Part shown: one piece after another, positions 15,811-25,700 of the stretch
How the letters are laid out: each line of letters starts with the position of its first letter
Numbering within the stretch: position 1 is the stretch's first letter
Source: Streptomyces sp. Je 1-369
GTDB taxonomy: Bacteria; Actinomycetota; Actinomycetes; Streptomycetales; Streptomycetaceae
Assembly (NCBI RefSeq): GCF_026810505.1
Contig: NZ_CP101750.1
Coordinates: forward strand, 463,448-527,447
Reading direction: 5' to 3'
Length of the DNA stretch: 64,000 bases
The notes under the pieces: generated by a model
Told to the model about the DNA's origin: nothing
The model's input: only the letters and a program-made list of their open reading frames with translations
Databases searched by the model: none
Position numbers and translations under genes: made by a program

Positions 15811-18168
15811 TCAGACGACCGCCCCGGTCCCCCGCTCCCTCCTCCTGCGCGCCTCCAGAGGGCTGTACGCGTCGGACTCGTCGCCCGATCCGCCCGAGCC
15901 ACCCGTGCCGCCCTTCCGACCCGGCCGCGAGGGCGGCGGTGCCGGATTGCGGCGTTCGAGCGCGATCGCGATCGGGACGGCCGTGAAGACGGTCGAGGCC
16001 ATGCCGACCAGGACCCCGGCGATCAGCGCGAGCGAGAAGTCCGCGAGCGAGTCTCCGCCCAGCACCGCGAGGGCCGTGAGGATGAACAGCGCGCCCATGC
16101 CCGTGTTCACGGTCCGCGGCAGCGTCTGCACGACGGCCTGGTTGGCGGTGGCCTCCAGGTCGCCGCGCGGATCCCGGCGGCGCACCTCGCGCACGCGGTC
16201 GAAGACGACCACCGTGTCGTTGACCGAGTAGCCGATCACGGTGAGCAGGGCGGCGAGGAAGACGCTGTCGACGGGCTTGCCGAGCCAGGCGAACAGGCCC
16301 ACCACGAGCAGCACGTCGTGGACCATCGCCGAGACGGCCGCCACCGCGAGGGTCCAGCGGAACCGCACGCTCAGATAGATCAGCTGGGCAGCGACGGCGA
16401 TGCCGAGGGCGATCAGCGCCTTCTGGCGCAGTTCGTCGCCGAGGCTCGGCCCGATCATCTCGTCACGTTCGACGGTCACCGTGCCACCGGGCTCCTCCAG
16501 GGCCTCCTTGACGCGCTGCTGTTCGGCGTCGGTCAGCCGTTCCGTGCGTACGGAGATGTCCCCGTCGCCCGACTCCTGCACCACCGCGCGCGGGAAGCCC
16601 GCTTCGGACACGGCGCCGCGGGCGGTGTCGGCGTCGACGGGCCTGCTGGTGCTGTACTCGACGAGGCGGCCGCCGGTGAACTCGACGCCGAACTCCAGGC
16701 CGCGCAGCGCGATGCCCGCGACCGCCACGACGACCAGGAGGGCGCTGGCGCCGAGCCAGCGGCGCCGGTGGCGGACCAGGTTCGGCTTGCGGCGGGCCAG
16801 CCAGGTACGGACGCGGCCCGTGGAGGCGATGCCCGTCAGGGCGGGCCGTTCGCGCACGAAATCGCGGCTCACGGCGAAGTCGGCGAGGACGCGGGTGATG
16901 ACGAGCGCGGTGACCATCGACGCGAGGACGCCGATGGACAGGGTGACGCCGAAGCCCTTGACGGGTCCGGTGGCGAAGAAGAACAGCAGGGCCGCGGCGA
17001 GCAGCGTCGTCACGTTCGAGTCGACGACCGCGCTCCACGCCTTGGCGAAGCCCGTGCGGACGGGTTTGGCCAGGTCGGCCGAGCGGACACCGAGGTACTC
17101 CTCCCGTGCGCGTTCGAAGACGAGCACGTTGGCGTCGACGGCCATGCCGATGGCCAGGACGAACCCGGCGAGCCCCGGCAGGGTGAGCGTCGCGCCGAGT
17201 GCGACGAGGGCGGCGTACGAGATGAGGCCGTACAGCGCGAGGGCGAGGGCGGCGAGCGCGCCCATGAGCCGGTAGACGACGGTGATGAACAGGGCGGTCA
17301 GGGCTACGCCGATGACGGCGGCCGTGGCGCTCGCCTCGATGGCGTCGGCGCCGAGCGTCGCGCCGACGGTGCGCTGCTCGACGACGTCGACGGGTACCGG
17401 CAGCGCGCCGCCCTTGACGAGTGCCGCGAGGTCGCGGGCCTCGGACTGGCTGAAGTCGCCGGTGATCTGGGTGGTGCCGCCGGTGATGCCGGTCTTGCAC
17501 GGCACGCCCTGGTTGACGCCGGGCGCCGAGATGATCTTGTCGTCGAGGGTGATGGCGACGCGCCGCTCGGGGGCGTTCTGCGGTGCGCAGGCCGCGTCGC
17601 CGGTGATCTTCGCCCAGGTGTCGCCCGCCTCCTTGCGGAAGTCGAGGGTGACGAGCCACCCGGCGAGGGACTGCTGGTCGAGCGTGGCCTGTGCGTCCTT
17701 GACGCCCTGGCCGGTGAGGGCGGTGGGGCCGAGCTTCAGGTAGCTGCCCTTCCGGTCGGGGTCGGGCAGGGTCCGTGAGCCGTCGGCGGTCGGCTTCGCA
17801 GTGCCCTTCTCGGAGGACTCGCCCGTGACGGGGTGGACGGTCAGCTGGGCGGTCCGGCCGATGACCTCGGCGGCCTTGCGCGGGTCCTGGACGCCGGGGA
17901 GTTCGACGATGATGCGCTTCTCGCCGGAGCGTGCGATGCCTGGTTCGGAGACGCCGAGTGCGTCGACCCGCTGCCTCAGGACTTCCAGGGCGCGGTCGGT
18001 GGACGCGGCGTCCGCCGTGGTGGTGGGTGAGTCCTTGGTCTCCAGGACGATCTGTGTGCCGCCGCGCAGGTCGAGGCCGAGGCGGGCGGACTGGGTGAGG
18101 GCGATGTAGAGGGACAGTGCGACGGCCGCGAGCGCGACGATCGCCCGCCACAGGGGCGCGCGGGACAT
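15811..18168 (-). CDS. secDF: Fused SecD-SecF protein translocase subunit
   Basis: A 785-aa fusion. The SecD half (about 1-450) begins with a transmembrane helix and LGLDLRGGTQIVLETKD (residues 30-46), contains the periplasmic P1 region and a six-helix RND-like block with GFVLAIGMAVDANVLVFERA. The SecF half (about 460-750) starts GLEFGVEFTGGRLVEYSTSR and has its own helix block with GYSVNDTVVVFDRVREVRRR. SecDF uses the proton gradient to pull preproteins through SecYEG. Streptomyces also carry separate secD and secF genes elsewhere, so this is probably the extra, fused paralogue. ATG 18168 has GTGGAGA just upstream. No other sec gene is nearby. Confidence 0.92.
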   Translation of the reverse strand: MSRAPLWRAIVALAAVALSLYIALTQSARLGLDLRGGTQIVLETKDSPTTTADAASTDRALEVLRQRVDALGVSEPGIARSGEKRIIVELPGVQDPRKAAEVIGRTAQLTVHPVTGESSEKGTAKPTADGSRTLPDPDRKGSYLKLGPTALTGQGVKDAQATLDQQSLAGWLVTLDFRKEAGDTWAKITGDAACAPQNAPERRVAITLDDKIISAPGVNQGVPCKTGITGGTTQITGDFSQSEARDLAALVKGGALPVPVDVVEQRTVGATLGADAIEASATAAVIGVALTALFITVVYRLMGALAALALALYGLISYAALVALGATLTLPGLAGFVLAIGMAVDANVLVFERAREEYLGVRSADLAKPVRTGFAKAWSAVVDSNVTTLLAAALLFFFATGPVKGFGVTLSIGVLASMVTALVITRVLADFAVSRDFVRERPALTGIASTGRVRTWLARRKPNLVRHRRRWLGASALLVVVAVAGIALRGLEFGVEFTGGRLVEYSTSRPVDADTARGAVSEAGFPRAVVQESGDGDISVRTERLTDAEQQRVKEALEEPGGTVTVERDEMIGPSLGDELRQKALIALGIAVAAQLIYLSVRFRWTLAVAAVSAMVHDVLLVVGLFAWLGKPVDSVFLAALLTVIGYSVNDTVVVFDRVREVRRRDPRGDLEATANQAVVQTLPRTVNTGMGALFILTALAVLGGDSLADFSLALIAGVLVGMASTVFTAVPIAIALERRNPAPPPSRPGRKGGTGGSGGSGDESDAYSPLEARRRRERGTGAVV

Positions 18169-18245
18169 GGGTTCTCCACGATGAGGGCCATGCTGGGGGC
18201 CACGATGAGGGAAGGACGGAAGGACACGTGACCGGGGCGTCGCGA

Positions 18246-18290
18246 ACGCGGCGTGTGCGTGTGTTCGTGCGCGCGCGTGCGTGCGTGCCG
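18246..18290. repeat. Alternating purine-pyrimidine tract upstream of secDF
   Basis: Between 18251 and 18263 and again from 18266 to 18288 the sequence is strictly alternating G/C-G/T (for example CGTGCGCGCGCGTGCGTGCG). This is the kind of tract that can adopt left-handed DNA under negative supercoiling. A 12-bp direct repeat CCACGATGAGGG lies nearer to secDF at 18176 and 18200. Confidence 0.5.
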
Positions 18291-18321
18291 GGTCAGGCGT
18301 CGGGGAAGGTCTGCGTGGTAC

Positions 18322-18693
18322 TCATCGCTGGGGCGGCCCGCGCGGGGCGGCCGCCGTGCCGGTCCGCCGCGGAGGGGCCGTTACGGTCTCGGGGCGGGCG
18401 TCGGGTCCGCCGAGGGCGCGGTGCGGCGCCGTGTCGACCGCGGTGCGCGGTGGTCCTACCGGCTGCGGCCCGGGTATGTGGGCGTCGAGCCGGTGCGTGA
18501 CGGTGACGTGGAGCGCCGGGACGTCGTGAGGTGCGGTCTGCTTCTCCGCGTGCGCCACGGCGGTGTGCCGGGCGAGTGGTCCGTCCGCCGGTGTCCCCTC
18601 CGCCGCGGCGGAGGGGACGAACAGGGCGAGGACGGTGACGACGAGCGACACCGCGGATGCGGCGATGCGCGCGGAACGGCTCTGCTGCGACAC
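18322..18693 (-). CDS. Small secreted hypothetical protein
   Basis: A 123-aa frame starting GTG 18693 with GAGGGGACGGGGG upstream. Its N-terminus is a convincing signal peptide (a few basic residues, a hydrophobic stretch IAASAVSLVVTVLALF and cleavage around PSAAAEG). The mature part is rich in histidine, proline and threonine and matches no family I know. The C-terminus (TAAAPRGPPQR) looks low-complexity. It sits between the LacI regulator and secDF on the same strand. It could be a genuine secreted peptide or a chance frame in GC-rich DNA. Confidence 0.45.
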   Translation of the reverse strand: MSQQSRSARIAASAVSLVVTVLALFVPSAAAEGTPADGPLARHTAVAHAEKQTAPHDVPALHVTVTHRLDAHIPGPQPVGPPRTAVDTAPHRALGGPDARPETVTAPPRRTGTAAAPRGPPQR

Positions 18694-18843
18694 GCGTGCC
18701 CCCGTCCCCTCGGCTCTTCCCGTCGGCTTTCCCGTCGGCTTTCCCGGGTGCGCACGGCGTGGCCCCGGCCTGCTCAACGTACGGGCCGACGCGTTTCGTT
18801 CCGCTCCCCGTGCTCCTTCCCGTACTCCTCCCCCTACGGCTCC

Positions 18844-19929
18844 TCACATGCCGTACTCCACCAGGCTGGTGGGCACCACGATGTGGCGCGGCTCCCCGGC
18901 AGCGGCCCGGCCGTGCAGCCGGTCGGCGAGGAGCCGGCCCGCCACGCGCCCGAGTTCGTCGCTGTCGTACGCGACGAGTGTCAGCGGCAGGCCGAGGGCG
19001 TCGGCGAGTTCGAAGTCGTCGAACCCGGCGAGGGCGACGTGAGTCCCGTCGGCTCCCCCCGCAGCCGCGTTCCGCAACGCCCGGAACGCTCCTATCGTGT
19101 TGCGGTTGTTGGAGCAGAACAGTGCGGTCGGGGGTTCGGGCAGCGCGAGGAGTCCGGCGGCGGCGCGGGTGGCCTGCCGCGGTTCGGTCTGGCCCTGGCG
19201 TACGAGGCGTGCGTCGACGGTGAGCCCTGCCGAGGCAAGCGCCGCCGCGTAGCCGCGGAGCCGTTCGGTGCCGGTGTGGACGGCGGGCGGCGAGCCGAGG
19301 AAGCCGATGCGGCGGTGGCCGCGCTCCAGGAGGCGGGTCGTCGCGGCACGGGCGCCGCCGAAGTCGTCGACCAGGACGCAGTCCGCCGCGAAGCCCTCGG
19401 GCGGGCGGCTGGCGAGGACGACGGGCACCCCGTCGGCCACGGCGGTGGCGAGGTGGCGCTGGTCGGCGCCCGCGGGTACGGCGATGATGCCGTCGACGCG
19501 GCGGGCCACCAGGTCGGCGACGAGTTCCCGCTCCGCGTCGAGGTCTTGACCGGTGTTGCCGATGACCGTCTTGAGGTGGTGCTCGCCGACCACGGAGTCG
19601 ACGCCGAGGGCGAGGCGTGAGTAGAAGGGATTGGCGAGGTTGGTGACGATGAGGCCGACGAGCCCAGTGCCGCGGCCGAGCCGGAGACTGCGGGCGACCT
19701 CGTTGGGCCGGTAGCCGAGGGCGGCGGCCGCGGCGCGTACGCGTTCGCGGGTGGCGGGCAGGACCTGCGGGTCGTCGCGCAGCACCCGGGACGCCGTCAT
19801 CGCACTGACCCCGGCGCGCTCGGCGACGTCCCGCAGGGTGGGCTGACCGCTCTTCGCGTCGCGCGACGGCCGACCCCTGTGGGGATCGTGCGACGGTCGG
19901 CCGCTCTGCGGTTCGTGCGGTCCGGGCAT
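18844..19929 (-). CDS. LacI family regulator of the mannoside operon
   Basis: A 361-aa LacI/GalR protein. A basic, repetitive N-terminal tail (GRPSHDPHRGRPSRD) precedes the helix-turn-helix TLRDVAERAGVSAMTASRVL and hinge helix LGYRPNEVARSLRLGRGTG. The periplasmic-binding-like core follows, with GLIVTNLANPFYSRLALGVD and the C-terminal VALAGFDDFELADALGLPLT. It is the last gene of the leftward mannoside operon, 74 bases after the ROK kinase. The likely target is the TGTTAGCGTTAACA palindrome before the first gene (29053-29066); the inducer would be a mannose-containing sugar. An extended tail before the HTH is unusual, and ATG 19929 is supported by GGAAGGA upstream. Confidence 0.88.
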   Translation of the reverse strand: MPGPHEPQSGRPSHDPHRGRPSRDAKSGQPTLRDVAERAGVSAMTASRVLRDDPQVLPATRERVRAAAAALGYRPNEVARSLRLGRGTGLVGLIVTNLANPFYSRLALGVDSVVGEHHLKTVIGNTGQDLDAERELVADLVARRVDGIIAVPAGADQRHLATAVADGVPVVLASRPPEGFAADCVLVDDFGGARAATTRLLERGHRRIGFLGSPPAVHTGTERLRGYAAALASAGLTVDARLVRQGQTEPRQATRAAAGLLALPEPPTALFCSNNRNTIGAFRALRNAAAGGADGTHVALAGFDDFELADALGLPLTLVAYDSDELGRVAGRLLADRLHGRAAAGEPRHIVVPTSLVEYGM

Positions 19930-20003
19930 GGTGCGGATGTCCTTCCGTTCCGTTCGGCGGGATGCCTCGGCGCGGTGGGGCGGAGCCGGGCAAGGACAGG
20001 CTC

Positions 20004-20876
20004 TCAGGACACCGCCGCCGCGTGTGCCGCGGCTCCGACGAGTGCCGCGTCCTCGCCGAGGCCCGCGGGGCGCAGCGTGACGGGTGTGTCGCCAAGGCCC
20101 GCGCGGAGTGCGGGGCGCAGGAGGTCCCACGAGGTGGCCATGGCGCCGCCGACGACGAGGACGGTGGCCCCGAAGTCGCGCAGGTGCGGGGCGAGTACCG
20201 CGCCGAGGGTGGTGAAGGCCTCGTCGAGCACGCGGCGCGCACGGCGCTCTCCCGCCCGCGCTCGCTCCGCGACGTCGCTCACGTCCAGGTCCGGGTCGAG
20301 GGGTGCCTCCGCTCCGCCGTAGTGCGCCAGAATCGCGCGCCGCGACACGGTGTCCTCCAGCGGCCTGCCTGCCGCCTCCACGAGGTCGATGCGGCCCTGC
20401 GGCGGTATGCTGGGGCCTTCGTGCCGGGCGCGGCCCGCCACCAGGAAGGCGGAACCCACGCCCGTGCCGAGGGTGATGCCCGCGCACCGTTCGTGGCCGC
20501 GCGCCGCACCCGACCGCCACTCGCCGAGGAGGAAGGCGTGCGCGTCGTTGAGGAAGACCGCGTGTGCGGGGCGCGGCCACACCGCGTCGAGGAGGACCGC
20601 GCGTACGTCGATGCCGTACAGGTCGTCGAACTTGCCGACGCCGGCGAAGCGGGCGATGCCCTTGTCGTGGTCGAAGGGGCCGGGGACCGCCACGCCCCAC
20701 ACCTCCCCGGCGGGCGCGTCCAGCTCCCCGGCGCAGCGGACGAGCACGCCCAGGACGTGTTCGGCGGAGCCCCGGGCGCGGACCGGCTCGCGCACCCTGC
20801 GCAGCACGGTCGCCGTGCCGGGGTCGGCCAGGGCCGCGGTGACGTGGGTGCCGCCCAGTTCGAGGACGGGTCTCAT
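20004..20876 (-). CDS. ROK family sugar kinase
   Basis: A 290-aa ROK/ASKHA protein: VLELGGTHVTAALADPGT (phosphate 1), VWGVAVPGPFDHDKGIARFA, LNDAHAFLLGEW (catalytic aspartate in LNDAHA), and the GITLGTGVGSAFLVAGRA phosphate-2 loop. The cysteine zinc cluster that many ROK kinases carry after this loop is missing, and the GRI-DLVEAAGRP segment replaces it. In this operon it would phosphorylate mannose (or glucose) released by the GH38 enzyme, feeding the isomerase encoded just before it. ATG 20876 overlaps the isomerase stop by four bases. Confidence 0.85.
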   Translation of the reverse strand: MRPVLELGGTHVTAALADPGTATVLRRVREPVRARGSAEHVLGVLVRCAGELDAPAGEVWGVAVPGPFDHDKGIARFAGVGKFDDLYGIDVRAVLLDAVWPRPAHAVFLNDAHAFLLGEWRSGAARGHERCAGITLGTGVGSAFLVAGRARHEGPSIPPQGRIDLVEAAGRPLEDTVSRRAILAHYGGAEAPLDPDLDVSDVAERARAGERRARRVLDEAFTTLGAVLAPHLRDFGATVLVVGGAMATSWDLLRPALRAGLGDTPVTLRPAGLGEDAALVGAAAHAAAVS

Positions 20877-22624
20877 GCATCCCCTCGCGAGCCGGTCCGG
20901 CCGGGCCGCTCCGCGCGGACCAGCGCCTTGACGACCTTGACCGGTGATTCGCCGACGGCGGCGAGCCGGTAGGGGCCGACGGCCGCGGGCACCGTCAGCG
21001 TCTCCGAGCGGTACAGCAGGTGCCGCTCCCCCGCCGCCGTGTGCAGCGCGACGCCTTCGCCCTCCACCACGTTGAGGACGTGGAAGCGGCCCGCCGTGTC
21101 GTCGTCGGTCTCGGCGCCCACGTCGAGGGCGTGGCGCCGCACCTCGTAGAACATCTCGTCCAGCGAGCCGAGGAGCTCCTCGCGCCGGCCAGGACCCTCA
21201 CGCAGCGTGCGCGGTTCCTGGACCAGCTCCTGTGCGACGGCGTCGCCGCGGCGTCCGGTCTCCAGGTTGGCGAGACCGTGCCCGTAGGGGAGTTGGCGGG
21301 GGCGGCCGTCGGCGTCGGGGCGCAGCCAGTCGTAGAAGCGCAGGGAGTAGAGGTACGGGGTGGCGCTGATCTCCAGGACGACGTTTCCCGCGCCGGAGGC
21401 GTGCGGCGTGCCCGCCGGGATCATGAAGAGGCGGCCCTGTTCGGCGGGGAACGTCATGACGTGGTCCTCGGGGTCCATCGGCACCCCGTCGTGCGCGGCC
21501 TCCTCGATCTCCTTGCGGAAGAGGTCCAGGTCGACGTCCTCGCGCAGGCCGAGGAAGACGCGGGTGTCCGGGCTGCCGCAGGCCATGTAGTACGTCTCGT
21601 GCTGGGTGTAGGACCAGCCGAACCGCTCCTTCATGTACCGCGCCTTGGGGTGGCAGTGCACGGAGAGGTTGCCGCCGCCCAGGGTGTCGAGGTAGTCGAA
21701 GCGGATGGGGAAGGAGGTGCCGTAGCGGGCGGCCACTTCTGACCCCAGCATCGCCTCGGGGTGCAGGACGCACAGCAACTGGAAGGGGAGTTCCGCCTGT
21801 TGGCCGGGGTGTGTGCCGATGAGGACGCCTGCCTCGGGGGCGATGAGTTCGTAGCCGAGCGCGGTGTTGCGCGTGGCGGGGTCGAATCCGAGGCGGTCCT
21901 GGGCCCAATGTCCGCCCCAGGGGGTCGAGTTGAAGTAGGGGCGGGTCCGTACGGGGCGGCGGGCGAGGTCTGAGAGGGTGGCGCGCAGTCCGGTGCCGTC
22001 GATGTACGTGGGGCGCTCGGCGTCCTGTACGTCGAGCCACGCGTCCAGGCGGGGGGCGAGGGCGTCCCGGTGGCGGTCGAGCATGGGCCAGTCGATGTAG
22101 AAGAGCCTCCGCAGGCTGCCCCTGTCGTCCGGAAGTCCGAGGTTGCGGCCGGAACCGGCGTTCACGGCCGCCTCGGCGTGCCGCTTGGGCAGGTCGGCGT
22201 ACCAGAGCAGGTCGTGCGGCAGGAGCGAGGCGCCGGGGCCGTGGACGAGCAGCACCTCACGCCCCGTAGGCGGGCGCGGCCGCGGAAGGTCGTCGAAGAG
22301 GTCGCGCAGGGGGTTCTCGGCGAGCTTGGCGTAGTAGGGGTCGTCGGTGAGATCGGCGCCATGGGGGTCCGCCGCGGAGTCGGTGCGGCGGCGCACCTCG
22401 GCGGGCGGGGCGTGGTGGGCGCGCAGGTCGAGGGTCCGCACGGCGGTGCCGCGCGCGGTCAGCTCCCGGGTGAGCCGGGCGGCGAGGTCGTCCCAGGCGA
22501 CGGTCGGCGGGCCGTCCACGGCGACGGTGACCGGGCCCGTGGGCAGGCGCGCGGCGACGGCCTGCCAGCCGGTGGCGAGGACGGTCCCGGGTGCGGGGGC
22601 GTAGCGCGGGTCGAGCCGGTACAC
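20873..22624 (-). CDS. Class I mannose-6-phosphate isomerase with N-terminal extension
   Basis: About 583 aa, much longer than the usual 300-400 of this family. The isomerase part (about 200-560) carries FNSTPWGGHWAQDRLGFDPA, SVHCHPKARYMKERFGWSYT, HETYYMACG and the cupin-like zinc site around IPAGTPHASGAGNVVLEIS. The first 190 residues (ATGWQAVAARLPTGPVTVAV ... VLLVHGPGASLLPHDLLWYA) resemble a nucleoside/uridine-kinase-like fold but lack a clear P-loop. It would convert mannose-6-phosphate to fructose-6-phosphate. GTG 22624 is chosen because AAGGAG lies five bases upstream; in-frame ATG codons farther upstream have no such site. Confidence 0.85.
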   Translation of the reverse strand: MYRLDPRYAPAPGTVLATGWQAVAARLPTGPVTVAVDGPPTVAWDDLAARLTRELTARGTAVRTLDLRAHHAPPAEVRRRTDSAADPHGADLTDDPYYAKLAENPLRDLFDDLPRPRPPTGREVLLVHGPGASLLPHDLLWYADLPKRHAEAAVNAGSGRNLGLPDDRGSLRRLFYIDWPMLDRHRDALAPRLDAWLDVQDAERPTYIDGTGLRATLSDLARRPVRTRPYFNSTPWGGHWAQDRLGFDPATRNTALGYELIAPEAGVLIGTHPGQQAELPFQLLCVLHPEAMLGSEVAARYGTSFPIRFDYLDTLGGGNLSVHCHPKARYMKERFGWSYTQHETYYMACGSPDTRVFLGLREDVDLDLFRKEIEEAAHDGVPMDPEDHVMTFPAEQGRLFMIPAGTPHASGAGNVVLEISATPYLYSLRFYDWLRPDADGRPRQLPYGHGLANLETGRRGDAVAQELVQEPRTLREGPGRREELLGSLDEMFYEVRRHALDVGAETDDDTAGRFHVLNVVEGEGVALHTAAGERHLLYRSETLTVPAAVGPYRLAAVGESPVKVVKALVRAERPGRTGSRGDA

Positions 22625-22674
22625 ACATTCTCCTTCGTGCGGACAAGACATGCGGATTGCGGGCAACCTCGGGG

Positions 22675-22706
22675 CGGTTTCCGGGTTTCCGGGTTTCCCG
22701 GGTTCC
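22675..22706. repeat. Imperfect tandem repeat between GH38 and isomerase genes
   Basis: The 88-base gap contains four head-to-tail copies of an 8-base unit, GGGTTTCC with small variations. On the mRNA this is a purine-rich GGAAACCC array. It may only be slippage-generated spacer, but it separates two genes of one operon and could affect processing. Confidence 0.5.
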
Positions 22707-22712
22707 TAGGGG

Positions 22713-25700
22713 TCAGGGACGTACGAACAGCACGGCCGTGGTGCCGAGCGCCGGGACATCGAGGATCGTCTCGCCGTCCGTGCGGGGCAGTGGGTCGGAC
22801 GCGGTGCCGAGGTAGTCCGCCCGGTGCGCGGCCGTGACCGTGAAGCGGGTGCGGATACGGCAGGTCAGTGGCTGCTCCGCGAACGACTGGAGGCGCAGCA
22901 GGACGTGGCCGGGGCGCGGTGTGGTGGCACCGACGAGCCGGACGCGCGCGTCGTCGAGGTCGACGAAGGAGTGTGCGTCGGGGAGGTCCCGCGCGCCGTC
23001 CGAGCTCCCCCGGGCTCGGACGGCGCGCATCGGGCGGCTCCAGGCGGCGGCCGTCCGTGGCCCGAGGCCGCCCGCACCGGAACCGCTGGCCAGGCTGTAG
23101 CGGTAGGTGAATTCGAAGCCCTGCTCGCCGGGGAAGTTGGTGTCCCACAGGTTGTTGTGGATCCAGGAGAAGACGGTGGCGGGTTCGTCGTGTCCCATCG
23201 TCTTCGGGAACGGTGCGTAGGGCAGGGCGATGTTGCCGAACTGGACGAGCGGCGCGTCCTGCGTCGACCAGGCCACCGTCAGCTCGTCGTCGCCGAGCGT
23301 CACCCAGCGGCGGACCGCCCGCATGTGCAGCGCGGAGCCGGGCACGACCGGCAGGCCGCTGCCCGTGACGCCGCCCGACGCCTCCATGCGGACGACCGGG
23401 TTGTCGAAGGCGAAGGGGAAGGCGAAGTAGGCGCTCTCCTTGCCCGGTCGGGCGTCCTTGTCGAGGCGGTTCTCGATGTCGATGCGGGGCACGCCGTGCG
23501 GGAGGGTGAGCGTGGTGCGCAGTCGGTTGGCGCCCGCCGGGCGGGTCTCGTAGGTGAGCGACTCGGCGGTGGGTGTGGAGCGGCGTGCGATGAGTGCGGC
23601 GGGTGGGGGGACGGCGCGGGCCCCGAGGTGTTCGAGGCGGTCGGATGCCGTGGTGCGGCTGGAGTTGTGGTTGAAGGCGCCCGCGGTGGTGTAGCTGTCG
23701 TGGAGGTAGCCGTTGAAGCCGGTGATGGCGTCCTGGCGGACGAGTTCGCGGCCGGTCCTCTTGTCGGTGATGGAGGCGACGCAGGCGTGCGCGAGGTCGA
23801 CGCGGACCGTGAAGTACTCGTTCGCCAGGAGGGTCGGTTCGGGGTGCGCGAGGGCTTCGGCCGCGGTGTCCGCGGGGTCGTCCCGTTCGGTGCCGCCGGT
23901 CGGGTTCCAGCCGGTGGCGGACTTCACCGTCGTGCCCCGCCGTTCCTCGTGCGGCTCGGCGGGCGCCGTGAGGATGTCGAGGCGCACCGACCCGGCGGGC
24001 GGCACGTCGTCGACGCGGACGAGGAGGAACCGTCCGGCGTCGCGGTGGTCGTCGTTGGTCTGCGGCTGCTCCTCGTGCGGGAGCCGGCGTCCGTCGCGGG
24101 CGTCGCGAAGGGTGACCCGCTGGTACAGCGGCACGGTGCTCTCGGGCAGGAAGACGCGGACGACGTCGGTGCGCGGCCAGGAGCAGGTGTTGACGACGTG
24201 GTACGTCGCCGCCGCGTCCGGTGCCGCGGCGAGCCGCTGTCCGAGGCGGGCGCCGGCGCGGGCGAGGAGCGCGTTGCCGTCGTCGTGGGCGCGCATCGCC
24301 TGCCCGTACTTCCAGTGCCACTGGTGCTCCCCGGAGTGGCCGCCCTCGTCGCCGTGGGTCCATGGGTCGCCGGCGCCCCAGGTGTGCTCGTCGAAGAGCG
24401 ACACCGCTTCGTAGACCCCGGCGGCGTCCCTGCTGTCGTCCTCGGCCCCCGTGGCGCCGAGGAGGGCGGCGAACGTGCCGATGGTCTGGGCGTCGGCGAC
24501 CACGGACTGGGCGGTCCTGGCCAGGGACAGCGGGCGTGCCCCCGACCCGACCCCGTCGACCCACCAGTCGGTCCAGTCGCCTTCGAAGGTGCGGATCTCG
24601 CCACCGAGCCTGGCCTCGGCGTCGGTGAAGAAGTCCTCGTTGCGGGAGAGCCGCAGCCGCGGGTAGGCCCAGGTGTCGTTCCAGCGGCGGACGGTGTCGG
24701 CGATGATGCGGCGGGGCGGCGCGTTGTCGCCGAACTTGCCCTGGACGCGCAGGTGGAGGATGTCCCACGGGTAGGGCTCGCGTTTGACCTCGGTGTGGTC
24801 CATGGCCCAGCCGAAGATGCCGCCGCGGTAGGGGTAGGGGTTGGTGGCGAGGGAGGTCAGGTAGGCGGGGAGCAGGTCGTCGACGTCCTGGTAGTCCGTG
24901 TCGAAGCCGAGGAGCGGGCCTTCCATGTAGGCGAGGCCGTGCGGGGTGTCGGTGACCCACACCAGGACGCTGTTGCCGCTCGGGGCGCGCCAGCGGAAGA
25001 GGCGGGGCAGCTTCTCGCCGCCGACCAGGTGGGGGACGGAGCGTCCGGCCCAGTTGTGCGCCACGGACAGGTACGTGACACCGGCGGCGGCGAGGGCGTC
25101 CACGAGTCCGACGACCGCGCCGGGCACGTCGGTCTGCATGGCGGAGGTGAACTCGACGCCGTGTGCGTCGCGGACGGTGCGGGCCAGGCGCAGGAGTTCG
25201 TGCAGCTCGTCCGTGGAGCAGGTCTCGGTGTGCAGGTTGAACGGCAGCGCGGTCAGCTCGATGCGTCCCTCGCGGACGCGTCGTACGAACTCGTCGACCT
25301 GCTCGGCCGGGCGCGCCTCCGCCCACTGCTGGAACGACCACAACGACTCCACGCACCACCGGAACTGCGACTCGGCGGGCCAGTCGTCGGTGGCGCGGGT
25401 GAGTTCCAGGCAGGAGTCGAAGAACGACAGGTGCTCGGCGAGGACGCGCCCCTGCGGATCGGTGTAGCCGATGTCGAGGTGGGAGTGGTGGACGAGGTGG
25501 AGGGTCCAGCGGCGCTGCGGGGTCAGGCGTACGTCGATGCCGTCCCGTGCGTCGGGAAGGCAGACGGTGACGCGGGCCGGTGCGTCGACGGCGGGCAGCA
25601 GCAGCCGTACGGAGCGGCCGGGTCCTGCGACGCGCTCGCAGCGCAGGACCGCGCCGGACTCGGTACGTACGCTCAACTCGGCTGCCTCGACTGTCTCGTT

